A model generated the notes under the pieces. The model saw only the letters and a program-made list of their open reading frames with translations. It had not been told where the DNA came from and made no database searches. From Aquisphaera insulae (GTDB lineage Bacteria; Planctomycetota; Planctomycetia; Isosphaerales; Isosphaeraceae), in the NCBI RefSeq assembly GCF_011064615.1, contig NZ_JAALJH010000007.1, positions 62,001-126,000 of the forward strand: a DNA stretch of 64,000 bases. The letters are read 5' to 3'. Position numbers and translations under genes: made by a program. Positions within the stretch are counted from its first letter, which is position 1. Every line of letters begins with the position of its first letter. Below, piece by piece: positions 16,077-25,176 of the stretch.

Positions 16077-18026
16077 TCACGCGACCTGGACATTGCGGTC
16101 TTTCTTGCGATTCGTGCGGACGTAACGGGCATACCGCGCGGCCTGTTCGCTCCATGGGCTGACGATCTGGGTCGTGGCGGCGATGAGGGCCGCGGCGGCC
16201 AGCTCGTCCGACCGGTTGAAGGGCCAGGCGGGTGAGAGCAGGGCGGCGAGGAACGTCACCGTGATCAGGGGCCAGAGGCGGAACCTCCGGCTCCTGCCTC
16301 GATCGGCCACGCCCTGCCAGCCCGCCGTCAGGGCGAAGAGGGCGCCGAAGTAGATGGGCTCCAGGTCCTGGGCCTGGCCGAAGAACCGGCTCTGCGGCAG
16401 CTCGAGCTCGAGCGCCCGGTTGAGGGCGATGGCGACGGCCCCGAGGACGAGCCCGCCGAAGGCGCCGGCCATCCGCCGGGTCATGGTGTCCACGCCCCGC
16501 CCTTCCAGGAGCTTGTTGCCGGCGAGCGCGATCCAGGTCCCGACCAGGGCCATGCCGAAGAGGTAGGCGGCCGACTGGGGGCTGGAATCCACGTTGATGC
16601 CCATGACGGCGGTCAGCGGCAGGGCCAGGATCGCGGCCATGGGGGCGGCCCAGAGCATGGACCCGGCCAGCTCGGCGAGGCGGACCCGGGCGCTGGGCAG
16701 GGTCGGGGGCTCCGGCGGCGGCGCGAGGGCCGTCGCCTGGCGGGGCCGGGGCGGGGCCGCGACGCGGCGGGCGCCGGCGAGCGGCTGCGGCTGCACGGGC
16801 GGGCGGACCTGCGCCGAAGCCGGGGCGGGACGGCGGTAGGCCGCCGGCCGGCGCAGGGCTTCCCAGTTGGCCCGCAACCGCTGCTGGACCGTCGGGCGAG
16901 ATCGCGGGGGCTTCGTGTCGGGGCCGATGTAGAAGACCGGCTCCTCCGCCTCGATCCGGAAGACGTCGTCATCCGCCCGCCGCGAGGTCCGGGCGGTCGC
17001 GGCCGCGTCCAGGGCCTCGCCCTGTTGGCCCTGGCGGCCGCCGCCGATGATCCGCATGTCGGGGGCCTTCGGGACGTCCTCAGGGGGGAGCAGGTCGTAG
17101 ACACGGGCCGGCCGCTGGTTCGGGTCCTTGGCGAGGGCCTTCGCCACGATCCGGCGGTAGGGCTCCGGCAGCACCGAGACGTCCGGCCGTGCGGTCAGGT
17201 GCTTCATCAGCACCTCGTTGACGGTCTCGCCGTCGAAGGGCACGCGGCCGGTGAGCATCTCGTAGAGGATCACGCCGATCGCGTAGACGTCGATCGGCTT
17301 GTGGTACTTGCCGGACCCCACCTCCGGCGCCATGTAGTGGCAGGTGCCGATGCTCTCGGAGTGCTCGCTGCCGTGGCTCGGGGTGATCAGCTTGGCGAGG
17401 CCATAATCGCCGATCTTGACGGTCCCCTCCTCCATGAAGAGGTTGGCCGGCTTGAGGTCGCGGTGGACGATCCCGTGGTCGTGCAGATAGGCCACGCCCT
17501 CGACGAGGCCCTTGATCCACCGCCGGATCTCGGGCAGCGGCAGCCCTTCGGGATACTGCTTGAGGACGTTCGCCAGGCTGGGGCCGGCCACGTACTCCAT
17601 GACCACGAAGCTGTCGCCCTGGTCGTTGTCCTTGAGGTCGAAGATCGCCAGCAGGTTCGGGCACTTCAGGTTCATGCACTGCATGACGCCGCGGCGCTCG
17701 ACGTCCAGGTTGCGGAGGACCAGCTTGAGGGCGACCTCCTTGCCGGAATCCGAGGTGGCGTAGTAGACCTCTCCGAAGCCGCCGCGGCCGATGGCCCGCT
17801 TGATGGTGTAGCCGTCCAGCGGCCGGGCGCCGGAGCTGAAGGTGTAGCGGCCCTGGGGCGCCTGGGGGACCGAGCCGGGGAACGAAGCGGCCTCGTTGGA
17901 GCTGGGCATGTCGGAGTTCCCCATGGGCCGGCCCGAGCCGGGCTCGGAGCCCGAAAGATCGTTCGCCTGGTAGATGACCGTCTCGTTCATATCCGCCCCG
18001 GGCAGTGGTTTGGTCGTCGTGCTCAT
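16077..18026 (-). CDS. Hanks-type Ser/Thr protein kinase with polytopic C-terminal membrane domain
   Basis: The 649-residue protein has a complete kinase core: GRGGFGEVYYA, lysine in VALKLVLRNL, HRDLKPANL, DYGLAKL (DFG to DYG) and MAPEVG. After a Pro/Arg-rich linker comes a C-terminal region with about five or six hydrophobic segments (for example MLWAAPMAAILALPLTAVMG and MAGAFGGLVLGAVAIALNRA). Most bacterial kinases have a single span and an outer sensor; this one ends in a membrane bundle. An FHA gene lies just upstream on the same strand. Start 18026 has GGAG 11 nt upstream; 18134 and 17990 are alternatives. Confidence 0.85.
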   Translation of the reverse strand: MSTTTKPLPGADMNETVIYQANDLSGSEPGSGRPMGNSDMPSSNEAASFPGSVPQAPQGRYTFSSGARPLDGYTIKRAIGRGGFGEVYYATSDSGKEVALKLVLRNLDVERRGVMQCMNLKCPNLLAIFDLKDNDQGDSFVVMEYVAGPSLANVLKQYPEGLPLPEIRRWIKGLVEGVAYLHDHGIVHRDLKPANLFMEEGTVKIGDYGLAKLITPSHGSEHSESIGTCHYMAPEVGSGKYHKPIDVYAIGVILYEMLTGRVPFDGETVNEVLMKHLTARPDVSVLPEPYRRIVAKALAKDPNQRPARVYDLLPPEDVPKAPDMRIIGGGRQGQQGEALDAAATARTSRRADDDVFRIEAEEPVFYIGPDTKPPRSRPTVQQRLRANWEALRRPAAYRRPAPASAQVRPPVQPQPLAGARRVAAPPRPRQATALAPPPEPPTLPSARVRLAELAGSMLWAAPMAAILALPLTAVMGINVDSSPQSAAYLFGMALVGTWIALAGNKLLEGRGVDTMTRRMAGAFGGLVLGAVAIALNRALELELPQSRFFGQAQDLEPIYFGALFALTAGWQGVADRGRSRRFRLWPLITVTFLAALLSPAWPFNRSDELAAAALIAATTQIVSPWSEQAARYARYVRTNRKKDRNVQVA

Positions 18027-18246
18027 CGCTCTTTCAACTCCACGTCCAGGAGGCGGTCGCGTCGGCTCATCCCGTTCGGGCGCCCCCTCGGCCTCCGGCT
18101 CGACTTGCGTCACCGGGCCGAAGGTCGCCGACATGGCGGCTCACGCACTGGTCCGATCGTCCCGTCTCGTCTTGATTCGTCGGATCTTCAGGTCACTTTG
18201 TATTCCGGTTCGTCGCCCCGCGGCGATTCTTGACCGCCGGGGTCAT

Positions 18247-18264
18247 CTCCCCCCGGAAGGGGAG
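18247..18264 (-). terminator. Hairpin after the FHA gene
   Basis: CTCCCC-ccggaa-GGGGAG forms a perfect 6-bp stem 15 nt past the FHA stop codon on the minus strand. There is no T-tract, so it may only attenuate read-through into the kinase gene. Confidence 0.35.
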
Positions 18265-18279
18265 GGCACCCTGCCTCCA

Positions 18280-19947
18280 TTAGACCGGGTGCGAACGGAG
18301 AGGTTCCAGGCTGAAAGAGTAACCATCCCCGAGCACGCTCGATTGCAGGGTGAGCGGTGCGCGGGCGGCGCAGGTGCGGCCATCGACGTCGAAGCTGCCG
18401 GGGGCCCGGCACCAGAGGGCCTCCCCCTGGCGATAAAGGACCAGCGGCTGCCTGATCGACGAGGCCGGGATGTGTGCCTGCCCGGTCCCGCCGACGATGC
18501 ACGTCTCCGCCATCAAGAGTACGCCGTCGACCGCCAGCGGGAGGCGATGCCGGCTGACGATCGCCAGCCTCGCGGTGGCGCTGACGGGGCTGGGCTGGCG
18601 GAATTCCAGCTCCACGGTGTTGCCCAGGCGGATGACGTCCCCGTCGCGGAGCACGGCCCGGTCGGCCACGGCCTTGCCGTTGATGAACGAGGGGTGGTGG
18701 GCCTGGAGGACGTAGCTCTCGCCGCTGCGGATCAGGGTGGCATGGCTCCTCGAGAGGTCGCCCATCAGGGGGACATCGGCCGGGCTGTCCGGGCCGGCTC
18801 GGCCCAGGACGATCCGGTCGTCGAGGCAGACGAGATATCCCCCGACGGCATCCACCCAGAGAAGGAAGCGACCGCGGGGTCCGGCGAAGTCCGCCGGCGA
18901 GGTAACAGGACGCGGCGGGGCCGGCGGCGCCCCGGGGGCCGACCTGGGCGCCCGGGGGGTGGCGAGCCGGGGCCCGGCGACGGCAGGGGCGGCGAGACCG
19001 TCCCCGTCGGCGGTCAGCCAGACTATCTCGTCCGCGGGCTTGGCGGGTCCGCCGGGCGTCGCGGCGGCGGGCCCGCGGTCGGGACCGGCCGCGGGAGCCG
19101 GCTCGGGCGAGAGGCCCATCAGGGCATTGGCCTGGGCGGCGCGAGAGCCGCGATGGGGCCACTGGGCCGCGCCGGCCGGGCCGATGGCGGCGATCTGCTG
19201 CCAGGCCCGGGTTCTCGCCTGCCGCGCGGCGGGGTGCTCGGGGACGACCGCCAGGAGGGCCTCGGCGGCGGCGAGGATCTGCGGCCACCTGGTGTCGGCA
19301 AGGGCCTGGTAGAGGGCCTCGACCTTGGGGGCGGCCGCCTTCTGGCGGGCCTCCAGGTCGATCCGCCCCGCGGCCACGGCGCTCTGGGCGCCAATCACCC
19401 CCGCGCCACCGGCCAGCCGCTCGGCGCGGTCGAGGTGTTCGAAGGCGTGGCCGAACTCGCCCCGGCGGGCCTCCGCCGTCGCGGCCTGCCAGGCCTCGGC
19501 GATCTCGCGGTATCGCCGCATGGCCGGGCCGCCGATCTTGTGCCGCGCCAGCTCCTCGATCCGCTCCAGGGCTCGCGTCGGGTCGCCGACGTCGAGGTCC
19601 GAGCGGATCTCGTCGGCGACGCGGTCGGCCAGGCTGAGCCGGGCCGCGGCCAGCGAGTCCGGAGGGGCTCCCATCCGCTCGGCCAGGTAGAGGTCCTCGA
19701 TCGCGCCGGCCATGTCGTCGGCCGCACCGCGGCGGCCCGCCCGAGCGATCAGGTCCAGGCCGAGCCGGCCGCGGAACTGCACCGCCTGGTTGTGGTCCGC
19801 GATGTCGGACCGGCTGGCCAGGGCATAGGCCTCGTCGTATCGACCACCACGCGCGGCCTCTTCGGCCTGCCGCAGGACGATCCGCCATTGTCCCAACATG
19901 GTTGACTCGTTGCCCGGATTGACCATGGGGATTCCACTCTCCGCCAT
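18280..19947 (-). CDS. FHA-domain phosphothreonine-binding protein
   Basis: The 555 residues start with a helical, tetratricopeptide-like region (about 10-230: ARGGRYDEAYALASRSDIAD and later AAAEALLAVVPEHPAARQAR). A Pro/Ala linker leads to an FHA domain at about 365-440 with the canonical residues: GR in DDRIVLGRAG, SRSH in LSRSHATLIR, and N-G in FINGKAV. The C-terminal 110 residues form a second beta-rich domain (IVGGTGQAHIPASSIRQPLV). FHA domains bind phosphothreonine, so the kinase encoded 250 bp downstream is the obvious partner. Starts at 19926 or 19899 are also possible; 19926 has GGAG upstream. Confidence 0.85.
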   Translation of the reverse strand: MAESGIPMVNPGNESTMLGQWRIVLRQAEEAARGGRYDEAYALASRSDIADHNQAVQFRGRLGLDLIARAGRRGAADDMAGAIEDLYLAERMGAPPDSLAAARLSLADRVADEIRSDLDVGDPTRALERIEELARHKIGGPAMRRYREIAEAWQAATAEARRGEFGHAFEHLDRAERLAGGAGVIGAQSAVAAGRIDLEARQKAAAPKVEALYQALADTRWPQILAAAEALLAVVPEHPAARQARTRAWQQIAAIGPAGAAQWPHRGSRAAQANALMGLSPEPAPAAGPDRGPAAATPGGPAKPADEIVWLTADGDGLAAPAVAGPRLATPRAPRSAPGAPPAPPRPVTSPADFAGPRGRFLLWVDAVGGYLVCLDDRIVLGRAGPDSPADVPLMGDLSRSHATLIRSGESYVLQAHHPSFINGKAVADRAVLRDGDVIRLGNTVELEFRQPSPVSATARLAIVSRHRLPLAVDGVLLMAETCIVGGTGQAHIPASSIRQPLVLYRQGEALWCRAPGSFDVDGRTCAARAPLTLQSSVLGDGYSFSLEPLRSHPV

Positions 19948-20167
19948 CGTACGCTCTGTTGCTACTGCCGCTCCAGCCGTGCCAACCTTCGCGAGCGAAT
20001 TCCTGGCTCTCGCCTTGCGGCCCCTCGTCGGCCCGGTGCGGCGACACCTTCCGTTTGCTTCGTACCAGCCCGTCCTTCGGTTCGGGGGCGTTTTCGACGA
20101 TCCTGAGGCCGATTTCGGGCGGGGCCCGATGAAGTCGCGAGGCCGGCCGGATCCGCGTGTGGGGCGG

Positions 20168-20189
20168 CCGGCCGGCCTCGACCGGCCGG
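20168..20189 (-). terminator. Hairpin after the coiled-coil gene
   Basis: CCGGCCGG-cctcga-CCGGCCGG is an 8-bp perfect stem with a 6-nt loop, 24 nt past the stop of the minus-strand coiled-coil gene. No T-tract follows. Confidence 0.45.
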
Positions 20190-20212
20190 GGATCCAGAAT
20201 CCGGGGCGTCGA

Positions 20213-21031
20213 TCAGAGGCTCTTGCCGGGCTTCGAGGCCGGGCACTCGGCCCCGTACTCGGCGTCGATCTCCTTCACCACGTCGCGGGTCGGGTCCACC
20301 ACAACCGGGACCTCTCCGCCGGCGTACCGGCCTTCCAGCTCCGCCTTGTGGGCCATCACCTCGATCCGCTTCTCCAGTTCGGTGACGGTCTCCTTGGCCC
20401 GGGACAGGGCGCTGCCGTCGAGGTGCTGGAACTCGTTGGACGCCTGGGTCGCCTCGATCTGCCGCAGCTTGGCCTCGATCGTGTCGAGCTTGGTGCTCAG
20501 GGCCTTCTTCTGGGCCACCATCGCGTCGAGCTGCTTGCGGAAGGCGATGATCTCGCTCTGCTTCGCCTTGAGGGTCGTCTCCTTGGCGCTGAGGATGTTC
20601 TGCGTGCTCTTGAGCGAGTCGAGCCGCCGGCCCAGGTCCGCCTTCACCTCATCCTCGGTGTAGGCCACCTTGGTGTGCCCCGCCAGGCGATACTCGCCCG
20701 TCTTGAGGCTCTCGCGGAGCGTCAGCATCGCCTTCTTCTCGGCCTCCGCGTTGGCCTTGATCGCGGTGATCTCCTTCTCGAGGTTCACCACGTCCACGTC
20801 GGCCCGAGCCCACTTCTCGATGTTGTCGCGGATCGCCGGCTCCAGGCTGGCGATCTCATCCCGGGCCCGGTCGATGTCGAACGGCAGCGGCGTCATGTCC
20901 TTGGCGTTCTGCCGGACCTTATGGTAGGCCGTCCGCACGTAGCTGGGGGCATGCGTGCCGAAAACCAGGAACAGCGCGCCGGCTCCCAGCGCCGTCCCCA
21001 CCACCGCCTTCTTGACCATTGAGCAAACCAT
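20213..21031 (-). CDS. Membrane-anchored coiled-coil protein
   Basis: The 272-residue protein has one N-terminal membrane span (AVVGTALGAGALFLVFGTHA) and then an almost continuous helix with heptads (DEIASLEPAIRDNIEKWARA, LEKEITAIKANAEAEKKAML, RRLDSLKSTQNILSAKETTL, TELEKRIEVMAHKAELEGRY). It resembles planctomycete PspA-like coiled-coil proteins in general design, but I see no specific PspA motif. The start at 21031 is set by AGGAG 7 nt upstream; the frame is open to 21115. Cell-envelope role is a guess. Confidence 0.8.
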   Translation of the reverse strand: MVCSMVKKAVVGTALGAGALFLVFGTHAPSYVRTAYHKVRQNAKDMTPLPFDIDRARDEIASLEPAIRDNIEKWARADVDVVNLEKEITAIKANAEAEKKAMLTLRESLKTGEYRLAGHTKVAYTEDEVKADLGRRLDSLKSTQNILSAKETTLKAKQSEIIAFRKQLDAMVAQKKALSTKLDTIEAKLRQIEATQASNEFQHLDGSALSRAKETVTELEKRIEVMAHKAELEGRYAGGEVPVVVDPTRDVVKEIDAEYGAECPASKPGKSL

Positions 21032-21623
21032 GCTGTTTCTCCTGTAACCCTGGAACCCCTCGTCTCCGGCGACACCTCTTGTGGTCGTTGGCGGTGGGAC
21101 TAGCAGGACTCTCACCGCTCCACAACCGTAATTCGAGGGCCGCCCAGCATTATTGGCCGTCCGCCAAATTCCAGGGCCCTCCCCGCGGGCTCCAACCTAC
21201 GTCCCGGTTCGCCTCGCCGGAGATCCTCGCCACCGAGGCCCGATCTCCCGCAGAGCCATGACCCCAACCCCGGAACTGGAGGCGATTTGTAAGAAATACA
21301 GGGGTGAGGTGCTGGCTCCTTGCAGCCCCTTCCAACCGGATTGTAATTCTGTTTCGGGTCCCTGCCGGCGTATCCCGCAAAACCCATTCGGTTGCCGCGG
21401 TGTTCTTCTCAAAGCCCCCATTTTATCCAGTCGCCCCATATTGGCACGGTCGTTGCGATTCCTTGGGCCAGCCGGCCCGGAGGCGGACAGCCACGAGGCC
21501 GGGCCTGCGGTCCGCTCGGCGGCGAGTCCCATAACGTGTAAAGAATACTGGATGTATCCCCGTCCGGACCGCGAGCATTCGTCCGCGAGACCTCATCCTT
21601 CGACTTCAAGCGGAGTGCCGACG
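21032..21623. other. Divergent intergenic region, 592 bp
   Basis: This lies between the minus-strand coiled-coil gene and the plus-strand CAP-domain gene. Open frames cross it (for example from 21153, in frame with the CAP gene), but their composition is unlike a protein and the CAP gene has a signal peptide at its own ATG. I see moderately AT-rich patches near 21140-21155 and 21530-21552 but no firm promoter. Confidence 0.5.
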
Positions 21624-22163
21624 ATGCGCACAACGATCCTCAATCCGGTGATCTTCACCACCCTAGCGATGGTCGCGGGCCTGACCGGATTCATCCCCAC
21701 GGCACGGGCGCAGGAGACGTCCGTCGGCCCGATCGGTCGGCTGGTCCATCGCTTCCGCCATCATCATCCGGCGGCTGCCCAGGCGCAGCCCGCGACGGCG
21801 GCCCCGGCGCCCGCCCCGCAGCAAGGGGCAGCCCCCTGCGATTGCAGCGGCGGTGATCCGTACGGGTTCGCGGCGGTACTCAATCGGATCCGGGCGGCGG
21901 CGGGCTTGCATCCGCTGTCGTACGACTCGGACCTCTCGTCCTGGGCCAGCCAGAACAATGCCGCGCAGTGCCGGCGAGGGATCGGCCACCACGTCAACCC
22001 GGGGTGCTTCCAGAACTGTGGCTGGAATCACACCAGCGCGGAGGACGTGGCCCGGGGCTGGATGGACTCCCCGGGCCATCGGGAGAACATGCTCTCACCG
22101 TCGGTCACGCGTTTCGGGATCGCTTATGGGCCGGGGCCCTACTGGACGCTGAACGCCCGGTAG
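21624..22163 (+). CDS. Secreted CAP (SCP/PR-1)-domain protein
   Basis: The 179-residue protein has a signal peptide ending at ARA-QE (about residue 29), a His/Pro/Ala-rich linker (HRFRHHHP, APAPAPQQG) and a CAP domain at about 80-179: AVLNRIRAAAGLHPLSYDSD, WASQNNAAQC, NHTSAEDVARGWMDSPGHRE and NMLSPSVTRFGIAYG. These include the CAP cavity His/Glu residues (H in NHT, E in AED, H in SPGHR). Bacterial CAP proteins are secreted and mostly uncharacterised. The ATG at 21624 is chosen because it begins the signal peptide. Confidence 0.9.
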   Translation: MRTTILNPVIFTTLAMVAGLTGFIPTARAQETSVGPIGRLVHRFRHHHPAAAQAQPATAAPAPAPQQGAAPCDCSGGDPYGFAAVLNRIRAAAGLHPLSYDSDLSSWASQNNAAQCRRGIGHHVNPGCFQNCGWNHTSAEDVARGWMDSPGHRENMLSPSVTRFGIAYGPGPYWTLNAR

Positions 22164-22166
22164 ATG

Positions 22167-22189
22167 GCCCACGACGGCAAGTCGTGGGC
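22167..22189. terminator. Bidirectional hairpin between convergent genes
   Basis: GCCCACGAC-ggcaa-GTCGTGGGC is a perfect 9-bp stem with a 5-nt loop, placed between the stop of the CAP gene and the stop of the convergent lipoprotein gene. Its position fits a shared terminator. Confidence 0.6.
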
Positions 22190-22199
22190 TCCGATGTGG

Positions 22200-22598
22200 T
22201 CAGCGGACGCCCAGGGGGATGGTGAGTTTCTGCCCGTCCAACTCCACGGTGAGGGTGCCGTCGATGGCGCCGCCGCGGAGGATGGCGGGGCCGGCCGGGG
22301 TCGTCAGGCCGTCCCCCTCGGGCCTGAGGGTGATCTCCTTCTTGCCCGAGGTGAAGGTGCCGGAGGTCGGGGCCGGAGAGTACGGCGTCGTCGAGTCCTT
22401 GAAGAAGTAGAACGTCACCTCGCCGCCGGAGGCGGAAGGGGATTTCTTGACGACCTCGACGTGGCCCTTGCCCCCCGGGAGGTTGATGACCTCGCCGCCG
22501 TGAGGGGGGGGAGTTCCTGGATTGTCGGTGGAGAGGCTGGGCCCTCCGCAACCGGCCAGCAGGAATGCAAGGCCGGCAACCCACGCAAACCGCATCAT
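22200..22598 (-). CDS. Small lipoprotein
   Basis: The 132-residue protein has a lipoprotein signal peptide with lipobox LAGC (C17), then a Pro/Gly-rich linker and a beta-rich domain (GGEVTFYFFKDSTT, TLTVELDGQKLTIPL). AGGA lies 8 nt upstream of the ATG. The family pattern is common in planctomycetes, but no function is known to me. Confidence 0.8.
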   Translation of the reverse strand: MMRFAWVAGLAFLLAGCGGPSLSTDNPGTPPPHGGEVINLPGGKGHVEVVKKSPSASGGEVTFYFFKDSTTPYSPAPTSGTFTSGKKEITLRPEGDGLTTPAGPAILRGGAIDGTLTVELDGQKLTIPLGVR

Positions 22599-22684
22599 GA
22601 ATCGAATCCTGAGTGAATCCGAAGGGTATCAGCTTCGCCCGCGCGGACCGATCGCCCTTGCAGGGCACCATTGAGGTGAATGCC

Positions 22685-22724
22685 GCCGCCGGGCGCCCGG
22701 GATGTATCCCATGCGACCGGCGGC
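22685..22724 (-). terminator. Hairpin after the DUF1559 gene
   Basis: GCCGCCGG and CCGGCGGC pair across a 24-nt spacer that itself holds GGGAT-gt-ATCCC. It starts 14 nt past the DUF1559 stop on the minus strand. No clear T-tract. Confidence 0.4.
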
Positions 22725-22737
22725 CGAGGCTTTCGGA

Positions 22738-23910
22738 TCAGTACGAATCGGCGCTGATGACTTCGCCCCCGGCTCGCGTGGAGAGGGCCTGGTAAACGCC
22801 GAGTTGGGCTGGGCCGTTGGTGCTGCTGTGCTGCAGGTAGCTGCCCGACTTGATGGCGTTCGGATCCGATGCCGCGCTCAGGGTTACGAAGGTGGTGTTG
22901 TCCGGCATGGAGTCGCCGTAGCTATCTGCATTGCCGGAGTTGAAAGACCAGGTGCTGATGGAGTTCTTGATGAACCGCACGGAGCCGTCGCAGAAGGCGA
23001 AGTTCGCCCCGCCCGGGTGGCTGCTACCGGCCGCCGTCGGGAGGTAGTAGCTCACGTTCTTGATCGCCGTATTGGTGCCGTTGCCCCAGTTCAGCGGGTA
23101 GAGCGTGGAGAAGAGGGTGTCGTACCAGCGGGCGGAGTTCCACGCGCCGTCGGAGATTGCATAAGCCGGGTCGACCCGGAACAGGGTGGACTTGCTGTGC
23201 TCGCCGAAGAGGAACGTGTTGCTGGTGCCGTCGGTGATCGACGCGAGGCGGACGCTGCTGTCGTTATAGATCAGGCCGTTGAACTGGCCGAGGACCGCGC
23301 TGGGCATCAGCTTGGTGAAACCGAATGTGAACGTGCCCGCATTGCCCGCGTAACTGGTGAAGGCCTGCTGCCAGGTGCCGCCGGCGGGTAGCGGGAAGAC
23401 CGCGTTCGTGCCGCTGTCGATCAGGTTGAAGCTCCAGCCGGGTGAGACCCCCGTGGAGGATCGCGTGGACGGGATCGGGATGGTCTCGTTCTGGGGGTCG
23501 CTGGGGCATATCAGCGAGGCGACGCGGACGCCGCAGATCGTCAGGTTTGACACGTCGGACGAACAGAGGTTCGTGTTCATGGCGTTGTACATCGGAGCCT
23601 GCTCGAAGTATGGCAGCATCCGCACGAAGCAACTGTAGTTCTCGACATACGTGCCCCAGCGAGGGGGATTGAAGCCATTGAGACCCGAATACGAACCACC
23701 AGGAAGGGCACCGTTGCCCGACTCATAATTCGCGGCCGCCAGGGCTAGCTGCTTGAGGTTGTTCGTGCATTGGGCGCGTCGCGCGGCCTCGCGGGCCGAC
23801 TGAACCGCCGGCAGGAGCAAGGCGATCAGGACGGCGATAATGGCTATCACCACGAGCAATTCGATCAGCGTGAAACCGTTGGCGGCACGAAGTCGTTTCG
23901 GGGCGATCAT
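22738..23910 (-). CDS. DUF1559 protein with type IV prepilin-like N-terminus
   Basis: The 390-residue protein begins MIAPKRLRAANGFTLIELLV, the prepilin cleavage and methylation signal (G12-F13, E17), followed by a hydrophobic helix and REAARRAQCTNNLKQLALA. The C-terminal HPGGANFAFCDGSVRFIKNS is the DUF1559 H-x9-DG motif. This family is expanded hugely in planctomycetes and is thought to form pseudopilus-like secretion structures. GAGG lies upstream of 23910; the frame is open to 23973. The gene is solitary. Confidence 0.95.
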   Translation of the reverse strand: MIAPKRLRAANGFTLIELLVVIAIIAVLIALLLPAVQSAREAARRAQCTNNLKQLALAAANYESGNGALPGGSYSGLNGFNPPRWGTYVENYSCFVRMLPYFEQAPMYNAMNTNLCSSDVSNLTICGVRVASLICPSDPQNETIPIPSTRSSTGVSPGWSFNLIDSGTNAVFPLPAGGTWQQAFTSYAGNAGTFTFGFTKLMPSAVLGQFNGLIYNDSSVRLASITDGTSNTFLFGEHSKSTLFRVDPAYAISDGAWNSARWYDTLFSTLYPLNWGNGTNTAIKNVSYYLPTAAGSSHPGGANFAFCDGSVRFIKNSISTWSFNSGNADSYGDSMPDNTTFVTLSAASDPNAIKSGSYLQHSSTNGPAQLGVYQALSTRAGGEVISADSY

Positions 23911-24312
23911 TTCAGACGGCTCCTCGGGATGGGATCTGGATGAACAAGGTCGCGAGCGGATACAAGACGACATCTCGACGACGGGAAGATCCCGTCGCGA
24001 GGGAGTTTTGTGTTTGATTGGCTGGGTGGAGGAGAGGAGGTCTGATCGTCGAGGACGCGTGCGGTCATCACGCTAGTACAGGAGACATGATATACGAGCC
24101 AACGGAGAATTTCATCAAGAATCGAAGAATGTGGTGCGCGTGTCGAGGAGTGTCGGAGCGATCGGAGCGATCGATAAGACCGGGAGGGATTTCCCTCAAG
24201 GCAACCTGCAAAGCAAGAGCCCCGGCATCGGTGGGATGCCGAGGCTCCGAGTGATGGTGGGAGATGGTCGGTCGGTGGGGGAAGGCAGGCCGCGCGGGGG
24301 GCCGGCCGATCA
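23911..24312. other. Intergenic region with a sigma-gene terminator candidate
   Basis: These 402 bp separate two minus-strand genes. They hold the hairpin at 24217-24247 and a lower-GC stretch near 24080-24135, where the DUF1559 promoter may lie. I see no gene. Confidence 0.5.
24217..24247 (-). terminator. Terminator candidate for the group-2 sigma gene
   Basis: A 13-bp stem with one mismatch (GAGCCCCGGCATC / GATGCCGAGGCTC) and a 5-nt loop lies 65 nt past the stop codon. On the minus strand it is followed by TTGCTTTGC, a weak T-rich tail. Confidence 0.5.
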
Positions 24313-25176
24313 TCAGCGATCGACGCTCCCGCTCGTCTCGACGAGCCCGTTGGTGAGCTTCTGGATCGCCTGACTTTCAAGCTGGCGGACCCGCTCGCGG
24401 GTCAGCCCGAGCTTCTCGCCAACCTCGCGTAGGGTCATCGGCTGATAGGGGCGGAGGAGTCCGAACCGCATCCGGATCACGGTCGCTTCCCTCTCGTCCA
24501 GGTCGTCGAGACGGTCGAAGACGCGGCTGAGGTCATCGGCCTCGATCATCTGCTGCTCGGGCGCCTTGCTCCGATCGTCGGTGAGGATCTCGTCGAGGAC
24601 GGCCCCGTCATCGTCGGAGCACTCGACCTGCGGCGTCAGGTTGCTAACCTTGATGGCCTTGACCACGATCCCGATCTTCTTCTTGGAGAGCCGCAGCGCC
24701 TTGCCCACCTCGTCGGGGGTCGGCGCGCGGCCGAGCCGGTCGCTGAGGACGGTGGTAGCCCGCTTCCATTTCGCCAGCAGGCTGACCATGTAGGCCGGCA
24801 GGCGGATCGGCTTGCCGTTGTTCATCACGGCCCGCCGGATCGACTGCTTGATCCAGTAGCTGGCATAGGTGCTGAACCGCGTGTCCATCATGCCGTCGTA
24901 GCCCTCGACCGCCCGCATGAGGCCGAGGTTCCCCTCCTCGATCAGGTCCTCCAGACTGAGGCCCTTGCCGAGGTAGCCGCGGGCGATGTTGACGACCAGG
25001 CGGAGGTTCGCCTTGACCATGTGCTCGCGGGCGTAAGGGTCCCCGGTCGCCACGCGCTCGGAGAGTTCACGCTCCTCGTCGGGGGACAGCAGCGGCGTAT
25101 CGTTGATGTCGTGGAGGTAGATCTGGAGGGGAGACGCTGTGCTCATCTCGCGGCGTTCGGCTCGGTGGGGCATCAT
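24313..25176 (-). CDS. RpoD/SigA-type sigma factor (group 2)
   Basis: The 287-residue protein has region 1.2 (LQIYLHDINDTPLLSPDEER), region 2 (NLRLVVNIARGYLGKGLSLE, DLIEEGNLGLMRAVEGYD, FSTYASYWIKQSIRRAVMN), region 3 and region 4 (REATVIRMRFGL, LREVGEKLGLTRERVRQLES). It lacks the long N-terminal region of the housekeeping RpoD, so it is probably an alternative group-2 factor that reads similar promoters. AAGGAG lies 10 nt before 25176; 25146 is another start. Confidence 0.9.
   Translation of the reverse strand: MMPHRAERREMSTASPLQIYLHDINDTPLLSPDEERELSERVATGDPYAREHMVKANLRLVVNIARGYLGKGLSLEDLIEEGNLGLMRAVEGYDGMMDTRFSTYASYWIKQSIRRAVMNNGKPIRLPAYMVSLLAKWKRATTVLSDRLGRAPTPDEVGKALRLSKKKIGIVVKAIKVSNLTPQVECSDDDGAVLDEILTDDRSKAPEQQMIEADDLSRVFDRLDDLDEREATVIRMRFGLLRPYQPMTLREVGEKLGLTRERVRQLESQAIQKLTNGLVETSGSVDR

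Noticed and set aside
21153..21623. N-terminal extension of the CAP-domain frame
   Set aside because: The sequence has no protein-like features and the ATG at 21624 begins a clean signal peptide.
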